Under the pieces are notes generated by a model. It made no database searches and was not told where the DNA came from. It saw only the letters and a list, made by a program, of their open reading frames with translations. A DNA stretch of 64,000 nt from Pararhizobium antarcticum (GTDB lineage Bacteria > Pseudomonadota > Alphaproteobacteria > Rhizobiales > Rhizobiaceae), in NCBI RefSeq assembly GCF_001885585.1, contig NZ_LSRP01000024.1, positions 1-64,000 of the forward strand, read 5' to 3'. This document shows positions 8,517 through 17,934 of this stretch, piece by piece; position 1 is the first letter of the stretch; each line of letters begins with the position of its first letter. A program made the position numbers and the translations under genes.

Positions 8517-8738
8517 CTACTCCCGCAGTTCCGATTCGAGCCCGGCGTCGACAAGGATGCCACGGGCCTCGACGGCAGCATGCTCGGCGACGAGGAAACG
8601 GCGCGGCAACAGGCCGAGCGAGCCCTCCAGAATGCTCATGCCCTGATCGGCAATGAAGCACGGGATACCCGCGTCCTTCATCAGGCTTTCGGCAAAGGAC
8701 AAGACAACGGCGTCGTTCGTACGGATCAATTCCTTCAT
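8517..8738 (-). CDS. DUF2007 family protein
   Basis: 73 residues: MKELIRTNDAVVLSFAESL, DAGIPCFIADQGMS and a C-terminal segment VDAGLE. DUF2007 proteins are small, PII-like predicted signal-transducing proteins of unknown partner. The gene is translationally close to the downstream methyltransferase and divergent from the polyprenyl synthase gene at 8845. Confidence 0.9.
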   Translation of the reverse strand: MKELIRTNDAVVLSFAESLMKDAGIPCFIADQGMSILEGSLGLLPRRFLVAEHAAVEARGILVDAGLESELRE

Positions 8739-8844
8739 GTCGTATGGTTTTCCTGCCTCAATTCAGGCAATCGGGACAATTCGCCTCTTGCCGCCACAAG
8801 TCCCCCTTTCTATTGTCAAACCCGAAATGGAACAGGAGTGCCTT

Positions 8845-9864
8845 GTGTTGGGCGTAGTGATACCGCTGGAAGACGGCAAAAACAAACAGGCTTCGGTCAA
8901 GCCGCTCGTCGATCTGACCAGGGCCGACATGGAGCGGGTCAATCAGCTCATCCTGTCGAAAGCCGGCTCCGACGTGCAGATGATTCCGGAGGTGGCCAAC
9001 CACCTGATTTCCTCGGGCGGCAAGCGGCTTCGTCCGATGCTGACGCTGGCCTCTGCCTCGATGTTCGGCTTTACCGGTGACGCCCACATCAAGCTCGCGA
9101 CCAGTGTCGAATTCATGCACACCGCGACGCTTCTGCACGACGACGTCGTCGATGAAAGCGATCTGCGCCGTGGCAAATCGACCGCGCGGATGATCTGGGG
9201 CAACCAGGCGAGCGTTCTGGTCGGCGATTTTCTGCTCGGCCAGGCCTTCCGGATGATGGTCGATGTCGGCTCGCTCGATGCGCTGGACGTGTTGTCGACC
9301 GCCGCTTCGGTGATCGCCGAAGGCGAGGTCCTGCAGCTTTCCGTCGCCAAGAACATGGAAACGACGGAAGACGACTATCTTTCGGTGATCCGGGCGAAGA
9401 CCGCCGCGCTGTTTGCCGCTGCCGCCGAAGTCGGACCGATCGTTGCCAAGACTGACAAGGCGAGCCGCAACGCGCTGAAATCCTACGGGATGAACCTCGG
9501 CCTTGCCTTCCAGCTGGTCGATGACGTTCTCGATTATGGCGGCAAGGCCGCTGATCTCGGCAAGAACACCGGCGACGATTTCCGCGAAGGCAAGATCACC
9601 CTGCCGATTATTCTTTCCTACCGCCGCGGGACGCAGGACGAGCGGACCTTCTGGCGCGATGCGATCGAAGGCGGCAATTCCACCGACCAGAATCTGGAAA
9701 AGGCGCTTGGCCTGATCACCCGCTATGGTGGCCTGACCGACACCATAGCACGTGCCCAGCATTACGGCACGATTGCCCGCGACGCCCTTGCCCCGCTGCC
9801 ACACTCGCCATGGAAAGAGGCGCTGCTCGAAGTGATCGATTTCTGCATCGATCGGGTGAGCTGA
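8845..9864 (+). CDS. ispB: long-chain polyprenyl diphosphate synthase (octa/decaprenyl)
   Basis: 339 residues. It condenses isopentenyl diphosphate onto an allylic primer to make the ubiquinone side chain (C50 would be expected in rhizobia). The first Asp-rich motif is LLHDDVVDESDLRRG and the second is QLVDDVLDYGG; GGKRLRPMLTLASASMFG and the KTAALF segment are also present. The start is probably the GTG at 8845, because AGGAG sits 6 nt upstream and the family begins with MGVVIPLE-like sequence; an in-frame ATG at 8827 is the alternative. Chain length cannot be read from sequence alone. Confidence 0.93.
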   Translation: MLGVVIPLEDGKNKQASVKPLVDLTRADMERVNQLILSKAGSDVQMIPEVANHLISSGGKRLRPMLTLASASMFGFTGDAHIKLATSVEFMHTATLLHDDVVDESDLRRGKSTARMIWGNQASVLVGDFLLGQAFRMMVDVGSLDALDVLSTAASVIAEGEVLQLSVAKNMETTEDDYLSVIRAKTAALFAAAAEVGPIVAKTDKASRNALKSYGMNLGLAFQLVDDVLDYGGKAADLGKNTGDDFREGKITLPIILSYRRGTQDERTFWRDAIEGGNSTDQNLEKALGLITRYGGLTDTIARAQHYGTIARDALAPLPHSPWKEALLEVIDFCIDRVS

Positions 9865-10025
9865 TCACGCTCTCGCGAGCAGGGCCGACGGGGTGAGGAT
9901 TTTCTTGCCGCATTGCGCCAAAAAAGCCATTCTGTTCGCCAACACTCCTGTCCTGTTGATTTGGACTGATTCCGGTTGGATCCGGCAGCGGCGCGGCAGC
10001 GTCTGACTGCAACGAAAGGCTCGTT

Positions 10026-11861
10026 ATGCGGCAAACACACATTCTTCGCCTCCTGTGCGGCGCGGCTCTGCTGACCATGGCCTCGGTTTCGGGTCCATCG
10101 CAGGGCTTTGCCGAAGACAAGCCGGTGGTCGAGGAAAGCAAGCCATTCGACATCAATTCGATCAACAGTTTCTCTGGCGCCTTTCTCGCCGCACGCACTG
10201 CCGATATCGATCACGATCTCGAAACAGCCACGAAGCTCTACAGGACCGCTCTGGATTTCGAGCCGGACAATGTCGACGTCAAGCAACGGCTGATGATCAC
10301 CTTGCTGATGAACGGCAATTTCGATGAAGGCGCCAAGATCGCCGAAGACCTGAAATCCGATGGATCCGTCGAGCGGATCACCACGATTGCCCGGGCCGCC
10401 GATGCCATCCGCAAGGGCCAGTACCGGTCGGCGCAGAAGATCCTCAATTATGAAGGCCCCAACGATCTCGACCGGCTGATGAACAATCTTCTGCTGAGCT
10501 GGGCGAAGGCCGGCGAAGGCAATCCGAAGGATGCGGTTGCTGCCATCGATGCGATGGAAGGGCCGGAATGGTTCGCCATCTTCAAGAATTACCATGCCGG
10601 CGCGATCGCGCTTGCAGCCGGCGACAAGGCCACGGCCCGGTCGCGTCTCAACGACGCCGTTTTGGACCGCAATGGCGGTGCCGCAGCGCCTGACACCTTC
10701 ATGCGCTCCGTCATGGCGCTTGCCCGTCTCGAAGCCCGCGACGGCAACAAGCAGAAGGCGCTGGACACGATTTCCGCCGGCGAAACACTCGTCAACAACT
10801 ACACGCCGCTGCAGGCGCTGCGCAAAGGCATCGAGGACGGCAAGCCGCAGGAGCAGCAGGTCCGCAATGCGACGCAGGGCGCATCGGCCGTGCTGTTTTC
10901 AATCGGTGCCGCGCTCAACCGCGATGGTGCCGAAGATATCGTCTCGCTCTACCTGCAGTCAGCGCGGGCGCTTGACCCTGACAGCGCCGATATCCTCGTC
11001 ATGCTCGGCGGCATTGCCGAAAATCTGAAGAAGACCGACCGGGCGATCGCGCTTTATCGCAGCGTGCCGCAGAATTCGCCGATGCGCCGTCTGTCGGAGC
11101 TGCAACTGGGCCTGAGCCTTGCCGCCGTCGGCAAGGTTGACGAGGCCCGGACGCACCTGAAGGCGCTCATTGCGCTCGATCCCAAGGATATTCGCAGCTA
11201 CCTCGCCTATGGCAGCGTGCTGTCGGATGCGAAAGACTACAAGGAAATGGCGCTGAACTACGACCAGGCCGTGGAAGCCATCGGACCGGTGCCGAAGCGC
11301 ACTGACTGGACGATCTTCTTCCAGCGCGCCATCGCCTATGAGCGCCTGAAGATCTGGGACAAGGCGGAGCCGAGCTTTCGCAAGGCGCTGGAGCTCAATC
11401 CCGACCAGCCACAGGTGCTGAACTATCTCGGCTATTCCTGGGTCGACATGAACATCAACCTGGAAGAAGGCCTCGGCATGATCCGCAAGGCCGTGGAGTT
11501 GAGGCCTGACGATGGATATATCGTCGATTCGCTCGGCTGGGCCTATTTCCGGCTGAACCGCTTTGACGAAGCCGTGGTTGAACTCGAGCGTGCCGCCGAG
11601 CTGATGGCCGGCGACGCGACGATCAACGACCATCTGGGCGATGCCTATTGGCGCGTCGGTCGCAAGCTCGAGGCCGTGTTCCAGTGGAACCAGACGCTGG
11701 CGTTGAAGCCGGATGAGGCGGACATTCCGAAGATCAAGGAAAAGATTGCCAACGGCCTGCCGCCGATTGCCGAAAAGGTTCCGGCTGCCGCCGACGCCAC
11801 CAAAGAAACCAAGCCGAAGGATATGGCCCCGAACGCGAGCGTTCCCGGCAAGAAATCCTGA
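10026..11861 (+). CDS. secreted/periplasmic TPR repeat protein
   Basis: 611 residues. The signal peptide (RLLCGAALLTMASVSG, cleavage near GFAED) is followed by tandem tetratricopeptide repeats covering most of the protein, for example ATKLYRTALDFEPDNVDVKQ, ALARLEARDGNKQKAL, TDRAIALYRSVP, AEPSFRKALELNPDQPQVLN and a series of NYLGYSWVD and DSLGWAYFR repeats. The tail is Ala/Lys-rich. GAAAGG upstream of the ATG is a good ribosome binding site. TPR proteins of this type scaffold envelope complexes. ispE follows directly. Confidence 0.9.
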   Translation: MRQTHILRLLCGAALLTMASVSGPSQGFAEDKPVVEESKPFDINSINSFSGAFLAARTADIDHDLETATKLYRTALDFEPDNVDVKQRLMITLLMNGNFDEGAKIAEDLKSDGSVERITTIARAADAIRKGQYRSAQKILNYEGPNDLDRLMNNLLLSWAKAGEGNPKDAVAAIDAMEGPEWFAIFKNYHAGAIALAAGDKATARSRLNDAVLDRNGGAAAPDTFMRSVMALARLEARDGNKQKALDTISAGETLVNNYTPLQALRKGIEDGKPQEQQVRNATQGASAVLFSIGAALNRDGAEDIVSLYLQSARALDPDSADILVMLGGIAENLKKTDRAIALYRSVPQNSPMRRLSELQLGLSLAAVGKVDEARTHLKALIALDPKDIRSYLAYGSVLSDAKDYKEMALNYDQAVEAIGPVPKRTDWTIFFQRAIAYERLKIWDKAEPSFRKALELNPDQPQVLNYLGYSWVDMNINLEEGLGMIRKAVELRPDDGYIVDSLGWAYFRLNRFDEAVVELERAAELMAGDATINDHLGDAYWRVGRKLEAVFQWNQTLALKPDEADIPKIKEKIANGLPPIAEKVPAAADATKETKPKDMAPNASVPGKKS

Positions 11862-11873
11862 TTGCCATCGACG

Positions 11874-12791
11874 ATGACAGCAGACAGCGGACTGGACGGC
11901 TTTGTGCTGACGCGCATGGCGGCTGCAAAGATAAACCTGGCCCTGCATGTCGTCGGCCAGCGCGCTGACGGCCACCACCTTTTGGAAAGCCTGGTGACCT
12001 TTGCCGATGCGGGAGACCGGATCGGCATTTCTCCTGATACCGACGACCGGTTCACCGTCTCCGGCCCCTTCGCCGAGGATGTGCCGCTGTCCGGCGACAA
12101 TCTGGTTCTGCGCGCCCGGGATCTCCTGCGCAGACACCAGACCGAACACGGCGCAGAAGCGCCACCGGTTCACATTCACCTGGAAAAGAACCTGCCTGTC
12201 GCCTCCGGCATTGGCGGCGGCTCGGCGGATGCTGCGGCCACATTGCAGGGCCTGATGGCGCTCTGGAAGGCCGATCCGGGCGCCGACGAGCGTCTGGCAA
12301 TGGCTCTCAAACTGGGTGCCGACGTGCCCATGTGCCTCGACGGCCGGCCGCTGATCTCCAGCGGCATCGGGGAAACCCTGGCTGCGCTCAAGACCTTCCC
12401 GGCCTTTCCCATGCTGCTCGTCAATCCGCGCCGGGCAGTATCGACGCCGGTGATCTTTCGCACGCTTGTGAACAAGACCAACTCGCCGATGCCTTCGCTC
12501 GACGACGCACGGACGACCCTGGAATGGCTCAACGCCATGCAGGCGATGCGCAACGACCTGGAACCGCCGGCACGCGCACTGGAGCCATCCATCGCCGCCG
12601 TATCGGCAGCCCTATCTGATACGGGTCCCCGTCTTGTGCGCATGTCCGGCTCCGGGGCAACCTGCTTTGCATTGTATGCTACCGATGCAGAGCGGGATGC
12701 CGCTGCGGTTCGTCTTTCCCAGCGCCACCCAGGCTGGTACGTTCTCGCCTGCCACAGCGCGGCGGGCGGAACAAATGACAGCCAAGGATGA
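11874..12791 (+). CDS. ispE: 4-(cytidine 5'-diphospho)-2-C-methyl-D-erythritol kinase
   Basis: 305 residues. GHMP kinase of the MEP isoprenoid pathway. Motifs are AAAKINLALHVVGQRADGHH at the N-terminus, the ATP-binding PVASGIGGGSADAAATL, and the C-terminal motif RMSGSGATCFALY. I chose the ATG at 11874 over a TTG at 11862. It begins about 12 bp after the TPR gene and overlaps the start of moaB by 17 bp, so the three are probably one transcript. The upstream polyprenyl synthase at 8845 uses products of the same pathway. Confidence 0.95.
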   Translation: MTADSGLDGFVLTRMAAAKINLALHVVGQRADGHHLLESLVTFADAGDRIGISPDTDDRFTVSGPFAEDVPLSGDNLVLRARDLLRRHQTEHGAEAPPVHIHLEKNLPVASGIGGGSADAAATLQGLMALWKADPGADERLAMALKLGADVPMCLDGRPLISSGIGETLAALKTFPAFPMLLVNPRRAVSTPVIFRTLVNKTNSPMPSLDDARTTLEWLNAMQAMRNDLEPPARALEPSIAAVSAALSDTGPRLVRMSGSGATCFALYATDAERDAAAVRLSQRHPGWYVLACHSAAGGTNDSQG

Positions 12792-13335
12792 GATGATGGA
12801 AACGATCGGCGAAAGAGCCTTCATAGCCGTCGGCATAGCGGTCCTCACCGTCTCGGACACGAGGACAGCGGCCAATGACAAATCCGGTGACACGCTGGTG
12901 GCGAGGCTCAGCGAGGCCGGGCACCGCCTGGTGGACCGGGCCATCGTGCCGGACGAGAAGGCGGCCATCCGGGCGCAGGTGGAACGCTGGACACATGACA
13001 CTGCCATCGATGTGGTGATCACCACAGGCGGAACGGGCTTTACCGGCCGTGACGTGACGCCGGAAGCGCTGGAGCCGCTGTTCGAAAAGCGCATGGACGG
13101 TTTTTCCGAGGTCTTCCACAGGTTGTCCTATGACAAGATCGGCACCTCGACGATCCAGTCGCGAGCAACCGGCGGCGTGGCCAATGCCACCTTCATCTTC
13201 GTTCTGCCGGGCTCTCCGGGCGCCTGTCGCGATGCTTGGGACGGCATCCTGAAACACCAGCTCGATTATCGCCACAAGCCCTGCAACTTCGTTGAAATCA
13301 TGCCGCGGCTCGACGAACATCTGAAGCGTGGCTGA
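12775..13335 (+). CDS. moaB: molybdenum cofactor biosynthesis protein B
   Basis: 186 residues. MoaB/Mog-fold protein that acts in molybdopterin adenylation. Visible are IAVLTVSDTRTAANDKSGD, the substrate loop VVITTGGTGFTGRDVTPEAL, and IFVLPGSPGACRDAWD. The ATG at 12775 overlaps the ispE end; ATGs at 12793 and 12796 behind AAGGA are alternatives. Two perfect hairpins and then a terminator follow the stop. Confidence 0.93.
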   Translation: MTAKDEMMETIGERAFIAVGIAVLTVSDTRTAANDKSGDTLVARLSEAGHRLVDRAIVPDEKAAIRAQVERWTHDTAIDVVITTGGTGFTGRDVTPEALEPLFEKRMDGFSEVFHRLSYDKIGTSTIQSRATGGVANATFIFVLPGSPGACRDAWDGILKHQLDYRHKPCNFVEIMPRLDEHLKRG

Positions 13336-13366
13336 TCGCGTCCACTGTTTCACCTTTCGGGGTGCT

Positions 13367-13452
13367 CCTGTTCCACAGGGAACAGGCGCGACCAGCGCAT
13401 CGTCCTAAAACACAGCGGTCGACGGACAACATTCAGGCAAAACGGCCTGAAT
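13367..13452 (+). repeat. two perfect hairpins downstream of moaB
   Basis: CCTGTTCC-acag-GGAACAGG at 13367-13386 and ATTCAGGC-aaaacg-GCCTGAAT at 13431-13452. Both have perfect 8-bp stems but no T-run. They precede the terminator at 13542. They may stabilise the 3' end of the moaB message or belong to a small RNA. Confidence 0.5.
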
Positions 13453-13541
13453 GATCCGATGACACTGCCCTCAATTACGAGGGCGGCGACGGCCAAATTG
13501 ATTTTCACGGTTCGATTTTCATCATTGTTTTCAGCAGGCAG

Positions 13542-13569
13542 GGCGGGCTCGAAAGGGCCCGCCTTTTTT
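13542..13569 (+). terminator. rho-independent terminator of the TPR-ispE-moaB unit
   Basis: GGCGGGC pairs with GCCCGCC across an 8-nt loop and is followed at once by TTTTTT. The position is 200 bp after the moaB stop and just before the end of the convergent glycosyltransferase gene. The T-run fits plus-strand transcription. Confidence 0.85.
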
Positions 13570-13592
13570 ACCATGATCCAGCAAATCCGGAC

Positions 13593-14129
13593 TCAGTCGT
13601 CTTCGGCGAGCGGCCGATTGACCGCAGCGACCCAGGCCGGAACGATTTCCGTTGCCAGCCGGCGGACGGAATGTCCCCTGGCGAGATCGGCGAGCAGCAT
13701 TCCGGTCTTCGCACTCGCGACAGCCTGCCGCTTCGAAATGAGAAACCCGTGCTCCAAGGCAGCCGGCCGGCGGCCAATGCGCTGGAAAAAGGGCTTTCGG
13801 TGCAGGCGTGAGGGCGAGAACCGCCCCGGTGCCTTGTTCAGTGCAATATATTCGGCGACATCGTCGATCCAGCGGCCGGACGGGCGGGCGCCCGCCTGGA
13901 GCAGCATCAGCCACTCGCCGCGCACCGAGCGGACGACATCCTTCATATCCCAGTGCGTCAGAAATCGGCATCCGGCAGCATCCGCCACCCGGGAGGAGCC
14001 GTCATGCGAACCGTGATCGAGAATGATGACATCACTGACAAGTCCCTCGACGGCACCCGATACCAACGCCGACAGCGTCTGCGCCAGTTCTGCCTCATCG
14101 TCACGGGTTTCCAGGATGATCGTCAACAT
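13593..14129 (-). CDS. glycosyltransferase family 2-like protein
   Basis: 178 residues, shorter than typical GT2 enzymes (about 230 or more). The start is compatible with a GT-A fold: LTIILETRDDEAELAQTLSAL, VIILDHGSHDGSSRVADAAG (DHGSHDGS replaces the usual DDGSxDxT), and GEWLMLLQAGARPSGRWIDD, where a DxD-like metal motif would be expected but QAGA is found. It may therefore be a degenerate or non-catalytic member. I chose the ATG at 14129. Confidence 0.75.
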   Translation of the reverse strand: MLTIILETRDDEAELAQTLSALVSGAVEGLVSDVIILDHGSHDGSSRVADAAGCRFLTHWDMKDVVRSVRGEWLMLLQAGARPSGRWIDDVAEYIALNKAPGRFSPSRLHRKPFFQRIGRRPAALEHGFLISKRQAVASAKTGMLLADLARGHSVRRLATEIVPAWVAAVNRPLAEDD

Positions 14130-14370
14130 GCCCGTCCATACCGCATCGCACAAGCAAATGCCACAATCCGTTCGTTTTCGGGACATTCACTCTTCATTCA
14201 TGATGAATCCGCGTGCCAGCTACACCCAAGGCATGGCTTGGCAGCGTGGCTCCGCGCCCCCAAAAATAGCTTCCCCCAGATATTTGTTCTTGTATTGTTC
14301 TCATTTCCGCGATAGGAAAATAATCAGAAAACAACGGGTCCAGAACGACAGGCCCCCGCGGAGACATCCA

Positions 14371-15528
14371 ATGAACGAGCTGGCTCAGATCCGGCGGGAC
14401 GCGTTTGCGCCCGTCAATACGGCAGACGTGGCTGACGCGATCATCACAGGATCGGGTCTGCGTATCGAGATTGATCGGCGGCGCGGTCGCGGGGCAGCCC
14501 TCAACACATCCGGCCGGTTCGAGCCACTTTCGCGGGAACTCGTCGATGACGGCTGGGAAACGCTCGAGGACCTGCCGCCCTTTCGCACCGAGGTGCAGGT
14601 GGAGAAGCCGCGCACGGTGATCAGCCGCAACGATTCGCCGGATATTCCCTTCGATCGCTCGATCAACCCCTATCGTGGCTGCGAGCATGGCTGCATCTAC
14701 TGTTTTGCCCGGCCGACGCATGCCTTCATGGGCCTGTCCCCGGGTCTCGATTTCGAGGCCAAGCTGTTTGCCAAGCCCGACGCCGCCAAGCTGCTGGAGC
14801 GCGAACTGGCCAAGCCCGGCTACAAGGTCCGGCCAATTGCCATTGGCACCAACACCGATCCCTACCAGCCAGTCGAAAAGGAATGGCGGATCATGCGACA
14901 GATCCTAGAAGTGCTGGCAAAAGCGGATCACCCTGTGATGATCGTCACCAAGTCGGCCATGGTCATGCGGGACATCGATATTCTCGCGCCGATGGCCGAA
15001 AAGGGCCTGGCGAAGGTCGGCATCTCGATCACCACGCTCGACCGCAAGCTGGCGCGCTCGATGGAACCGCGGGCGTCGACGCCGTCGAAGCGGCTGGAGG
15101 CTGTCCGGGCGCTGTCTGACGCCGGCATCCCCACCTCGGTGCTGATGGCGCCGATCATTCCGGCGCTGAACGACCACGAGATCGAGCGTGTGCTCGATTC
15201 GGCGAAGACCGCCGGCGCAACCGAGGCCAGCTATGTGCTGCTGCGCCTGCCGCTCGAGGTCAGCCCGCTGTTTCGCGACTGGCTGCTGCGCTGCTATCCC
15301 GGCCGATACCAGCATGTCATGTCGCTGGTCCGCTCGATGCGCGGCGGCAAGGATTACGATGCGGAGTTCGGCAAGCGCATGAAGGGTGCCGGCCCCTATG
15401 CCTGGCAGATCGGCAGGCGCTTCGAACTAGCTGCCAAGCGGCTCGGGCTCAACCTTGCCCGCCGCCAGCTCAATTCCGACCTGTTCGTGCCGCCGCTTGG
15501 CACCGGAGTGCAGCTGTCGCTGCTGTAG
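14371..15528 (+). CDS. PA0069/Rv2578c-type radical SAM protein
   Basis: 385 residues. The radical SAM cluster motif CEHGCIYC appears at about residue 105, preceded by RSINPYRG and followed by [37 protein letters not shown] and [20 protein letters not shown] are typical of the spore photoproduct lyase-like (COG1533) group whose substrate is unknown. GGAG upstream supports the ATG at 14371; the frame is open much further upstream without family similarity. Confidence 0.9.
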   Translation: MNELAQIRRDAFAPVNTADVADAIITGSGLRIEIDRRRGRGAALNTSGRFEPLSRELVDDGWETLEDLPPFRTEVQVEKPRTVISRNDSPDIPFDRSINPYRGCEHGCIYCFARPTHAFMGLSPGLDFEAKLFAKPDAAKLLERELAKPGYKVRPIAIGTNTDPYQPVEKEWRIMRQILEVLAKADHPVMIVTKSAMVMRDIDILAPMAEKGLAKVGISITTLDRKLARSMEPRASTPSKRLEAVRALSDAGIPTSVLMAPIIPALNDHEIERVLDSAKTAGATEASYVLLRLPLEVSPLFRDWLLRCYPGRYQHVMSLVRSMRGGKDYDAEFGKRMKGAGPYAWQIGRRFELAAKRLGLNLARRQLNSDLFVPPLGTGVQLSLL

Positions 15529-15538
15529 ACAGGACCAC

Positions 15539-15596
15539 AGCGGCGATCATCGCCGCTCTCCAATTCCGCCAGGGTTCTTGCCCCGAGCCCTGGCGG
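15539..15596. repeat. two perfect inverted repeats between the radical SAM gene and rnhB
   Basis: AGCGGCGAT-c-ATCGCCGCT (15539-15557) and CCGCCAGGG, a 13-nt loop, CCCTGGCGG (15566-15596). Neither is followed by a clear T-run. They could be a 3' stabilising structure for the radical SAM message or part of the rnhB leader. Confidence 0.5.
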
Positions 15597-15664
15597 CTTC
15601 CTCCGGCTGTCGCCTCATGCCGGAGGACTTGCAGGGAATCGGGCTTGTGTGCGAGTTTCGCCGC

Positions 15665-16315
15665 ATGTCACGACGCACACCGCCCGATTCCCCTTTTCTT
15701 TTCGAAACGCTTGTCGCCCCGGATTTCAGCCTGGAAATGGCGGCACGGCGCGAAGGCTACTGGCCGGTGGCCGGAACCGATGAAGCCGGCCGTGGGCCGC
15801 TCGCTGGTCCTGTGGTGGCAGCTGCTGTCATTCTCGACCCAGAGAATATCCCGGAAGGACTGAACGACAGCAAGCAGCTGACGGCTGCGCAACGCGAAAG
15901 GCTGTTTGCGCAGATCCTGGCAACAGCCACTGTTGCCATCGCCTCGAGCAGTGCAGCGTCGATCGATGCGACGGATATCCGCAAGGCGAGCCTTGATGCG
16001 ATGCGGCGTGCGGTGTCAGGATTGATGCTGCGGCCGCAAATGGTGCTGGCCGATGGTTGGGATATTCCGCCAGGCCTGATCTGCGCCGGCAAGGCCGTGA
16101 TCAAGGGCGATGCCCGCTCCGTCTCGATCGCGGCCGCCTCGATCATCGCCAAGGTCACCCGTGACCGGATGATGGCGCGGGCTCATCTTCCGTTTCCCGT
16201 TTATGGCTTCGGCCTGCATGCCGGCTACGGCACGGCCAAACACCGCGCCGCCATCGACGATCACGGCCCCTGCCCGCTGCACCGCATGAGCTTTCGACCG
16301 CTGCGCCGCGACTGA
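15665..16315 (+). CDS. rnhB: ribonuclease HII
   Basis: 216 residues. RNase HII cuts RNA in RNA-DNA hybrids and single ribonucleotides in DNA. Visible are [20 protein letters not shown] (the Asp-Glu of the active site), [23 protein letters not shown], and [18 protein letters not shown] chose the ATG at 15665 ([10 protein letters not shown]); the frame is open upstream. It is convergent with atpF and shares the terminator between them. Confidence 0.95.
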   Translation: MSRRTPPDSPFLFETLVAPDFSLEMAARREGYWPVAGTDEAGRGPLAGPVVAAAVILDPENIPEGLNDSKQLTAAQRERLFAQILATATVAIASSSAASIDATDIRKASLDAMRRAVSGLMLRPQMVLADGWDIPPGLICAGKAVIKGDARSVSIAAASIIAKVTRDRMMARAHLPFPVYGFGLHAGYGTAKHRAAIDDHGPCPLHRMSFRPLRRD

Positions 16316-16360
16316 TTGCAGCACTCATCGTCTTTTTCTTTGTCTGGACCGCACGGACAC

Positions 16361-16389
16361 AAAAAAGGCCGGCATAAGCCGACCTTTTG
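16361..16389 (-). terminator. terminator of the atp F0 operon (also usable by rnhB)
   Basis: On the minus strand GGTCGGC pairs with GCCGGCC (one G-U) around a TTAT loop and is followed by TTTTTT. It lies 22 bp after the atpF stop. On the plus strand a shorter TTTT follows the stem, so it may act in both directions. Confidence 0.85.
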
Positions 16390-16410
16390 AACTCTAGTGG
16401 GCTGAACGAT

Positions 16411-16902
16411 CTAGTTCAGGCGCGCCTTGACGTCGCTGATAGCCTGGCTGAACAGCTTGGCCTGCACGGCGGCATCGGACTTGGCGGCAATCACGCTTTC
16501 GGCAGCGGCCACGGCAAGATCGACGGCAGCCGAGCGAACGGCGGTGATCGCATCGGATTCGGCCTGCGCGATCTTCTGCTCGGACAAGGCGGTACGGCGG
16601 GCGACGAATTCGTCGGTCTTCTGCTTGGCTTCGGCGGTCAGCATCTCGGCCTCCCGTTCGGCGGCAGCAACGATCTGGGCGGCTTCGGCTTCGGCGTCCT
16701 TGCGCTTGCGCTGGTATTCCACCAGCAGCGCCTGGGCCTCTTCGCGCAGGCGCTTGGCCTCTGCGAGCTCATTGGTGATCTTGCCGGCGCGCTCGTCGAG
16801 CGCCTTCGCCATCATGCCGGGAACCTTGAGGTATACGATCAGCGCGAGGAACAGGACCAGGCCGACCGTGGCCCATACTGTGGCCAGTGATGTCAAATCC
16901 AT
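16411..16902 (-). CDS. atpF: F0F1 ATP synthase subunit b
   Basis: 163 residues. The peripheral stalk subunit has one N-terminal membrane helix (TVWATVGLVLFLALIVYLK) and a long charged coiled coil (EAKRLREEAQALLVEYQRKR and similar). AAGGAG precedes the ATG. It follows the b' gene by 10 bp as the last gene of the F0 operon. The F1 genes are not in the window, as expected for alphaproteobacteria where the two clusters are separate. Confidence 0.95.
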   Translation of the reverse strand: MDLTSLATVWATVGLVLFLALIVYLKVPGMMAKALDERAGKITNELAEAKRLREEAQALLVEYQRKRKDAEAEAAQIVAAAEREAEMLTAEAKQKTDEFVARRTALSEQKIAQAESDAITAVRSAAVDLAVAAAESVIAAKSDAAVQAKLFSQAISDVKARLN

Positions 16903-16912
16903 GATGCTCTCC

Positions 16913-17524
16913 TTAGCTGGACGCCGATGCCTTGACCGCTATCGCGATCTCGGCCTTCGAAACCTTGCCGCCGATCAACAGCTCGACGACGGCGCCGGCT
17001 GTGTCTTCAGCGATCGAACCGACATCGGCCAAAGCCTTGGTCTTGATATCGGCAATGCGGACTTCTGCCGCGGAAATCTTGTCGTTGAGGCTCGCCTCGA
17101 TCGCAGCGCGCTCGGCGGCAGCCTTGGTCTTGGCGGCGTCACGGGCGGTCGATGCGATGGCATTGCCCTTGGCCTTGGCGGCTGCCAGTTCCTGCTCGTA
17201 TGCGGCAATTGCCGCATCGGCCTCTGCCTTGGAGCGGGACGCCTCGTCCAGATCCTGGGCAATCTTGTCATTGCGGTTTTCGAGAATGCCGGCGATGCGC
17301 GGCATGATCACCTTCGACATCAGGATATAGAACAGCCCGAATGTAATCGCCAGCCACAGGAGCTGGGATGCAAAGGTTGACGTGTCGAAGGGCGGGAACA
17401 CACCAGAGCCGTGGCCGCCTTCATTGGCCACACCGGTTTCGGTGTGAACCTCGCCAGCGGCGGCGTCGTGGGTCTCTGCGCCCTCGGTGGTGGTCGACTG
17501 GGCGTAGGCCGCGGTCACAAACAT
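16913..17524 (-). CDS. atpG: F0F1 ATP synthase subunit b'
   Basis: 203 residues. The divergent second b-type subunit of photosynthetic and alphaproteobacterial enzymes. An N-terminal Thr/Glu/His-rich segment follows MFVTAAYAQ. The membrane helix is [20 protein letters not shown], and [18 protein letters not shown] leads into a coiled coil. GGAGGGTGAG lies directly upstream of the ATG at 17524. It forms a heterodimeric stalk with the downstream b subunit. Symbols for b' vary (atpG or atpF2). Confidence 0.93.
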   Translation of the reverse strand: MFVTAAYAQSTTTEGAETHDAAAGEVHTETGVANEGGHGSGVFPPFDTSTFASQLLWLAITFGLFYILMSKVIMPRIAGILENRNDKIAQDLDEASRSKAEADAAIAAYEQELAAAKAKGNAIASTARDAAKTKAAAERAAIEASLNDKISAAEVRIADIKTKALADVGSIAEDTAGAVVELLIGGKVSKAEIAIAVKASASS

Positions 17525-17622
17525 TCTCACCCTCCAGGTGCATTCAGAAAAGTCTGGCAGAAATCGTAGGCAATCGTGAAACGGGCCGCGGTCTTGACCG
17601 CGGCCCAACCTTCAAGCCGAAA

Positions 17623-17850
17623 TTAGACGGCGAAAAGGAGAAGAAGAGCGACGAGCAGCGAGAAGATGCCCAGAGCTTCCGTAACGGCGAAGCCGAATAC
17701 GAGGCGGCCGAACTGGCTGTCTGCTGCCGACGGGTTGCGCAGGGCGCCCGACAGGTAGCTGCCGAAGATGTTGCCGAGGCCGAGAGCCGTGCCGGCCATG
17801 CCGAGGCAGGCCAGACCTGCGCCGATGTACTTTGCTGCTTCCGCTTCCAT
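17623..17850 (-). CDS. atpE: F0F1 ATP synthase subunit c
   Basis: 75 residues. The proton-carrying ring subunit, with two membrane helices. GAGLACLGMAGTALGLGNIF begins the first, the polar loop has ALRNPSA, and the second helix contains FAVTEALGIFSLLVALLLLF with the conserved proton-binding Glu in TEALG. AAGGAG lies upstream of the ATG. Confidence 0.97.
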   Translation of the reverse strand: MEAEAAKYIGAGLACLGMAGTALGLGNIFGSYLSGALRNPSAADSQFGRLVFGFAVTEALGIFSLLVALLLLFAV

Positions 17851-17934
17851 GATGATCTCCTTAGAATGGTTGTTGCGGCTGACTTTGGTGCTTCCACCGG
17901 TCTTGCAGACCGGAAAAGCCCACGACTTTATTCC

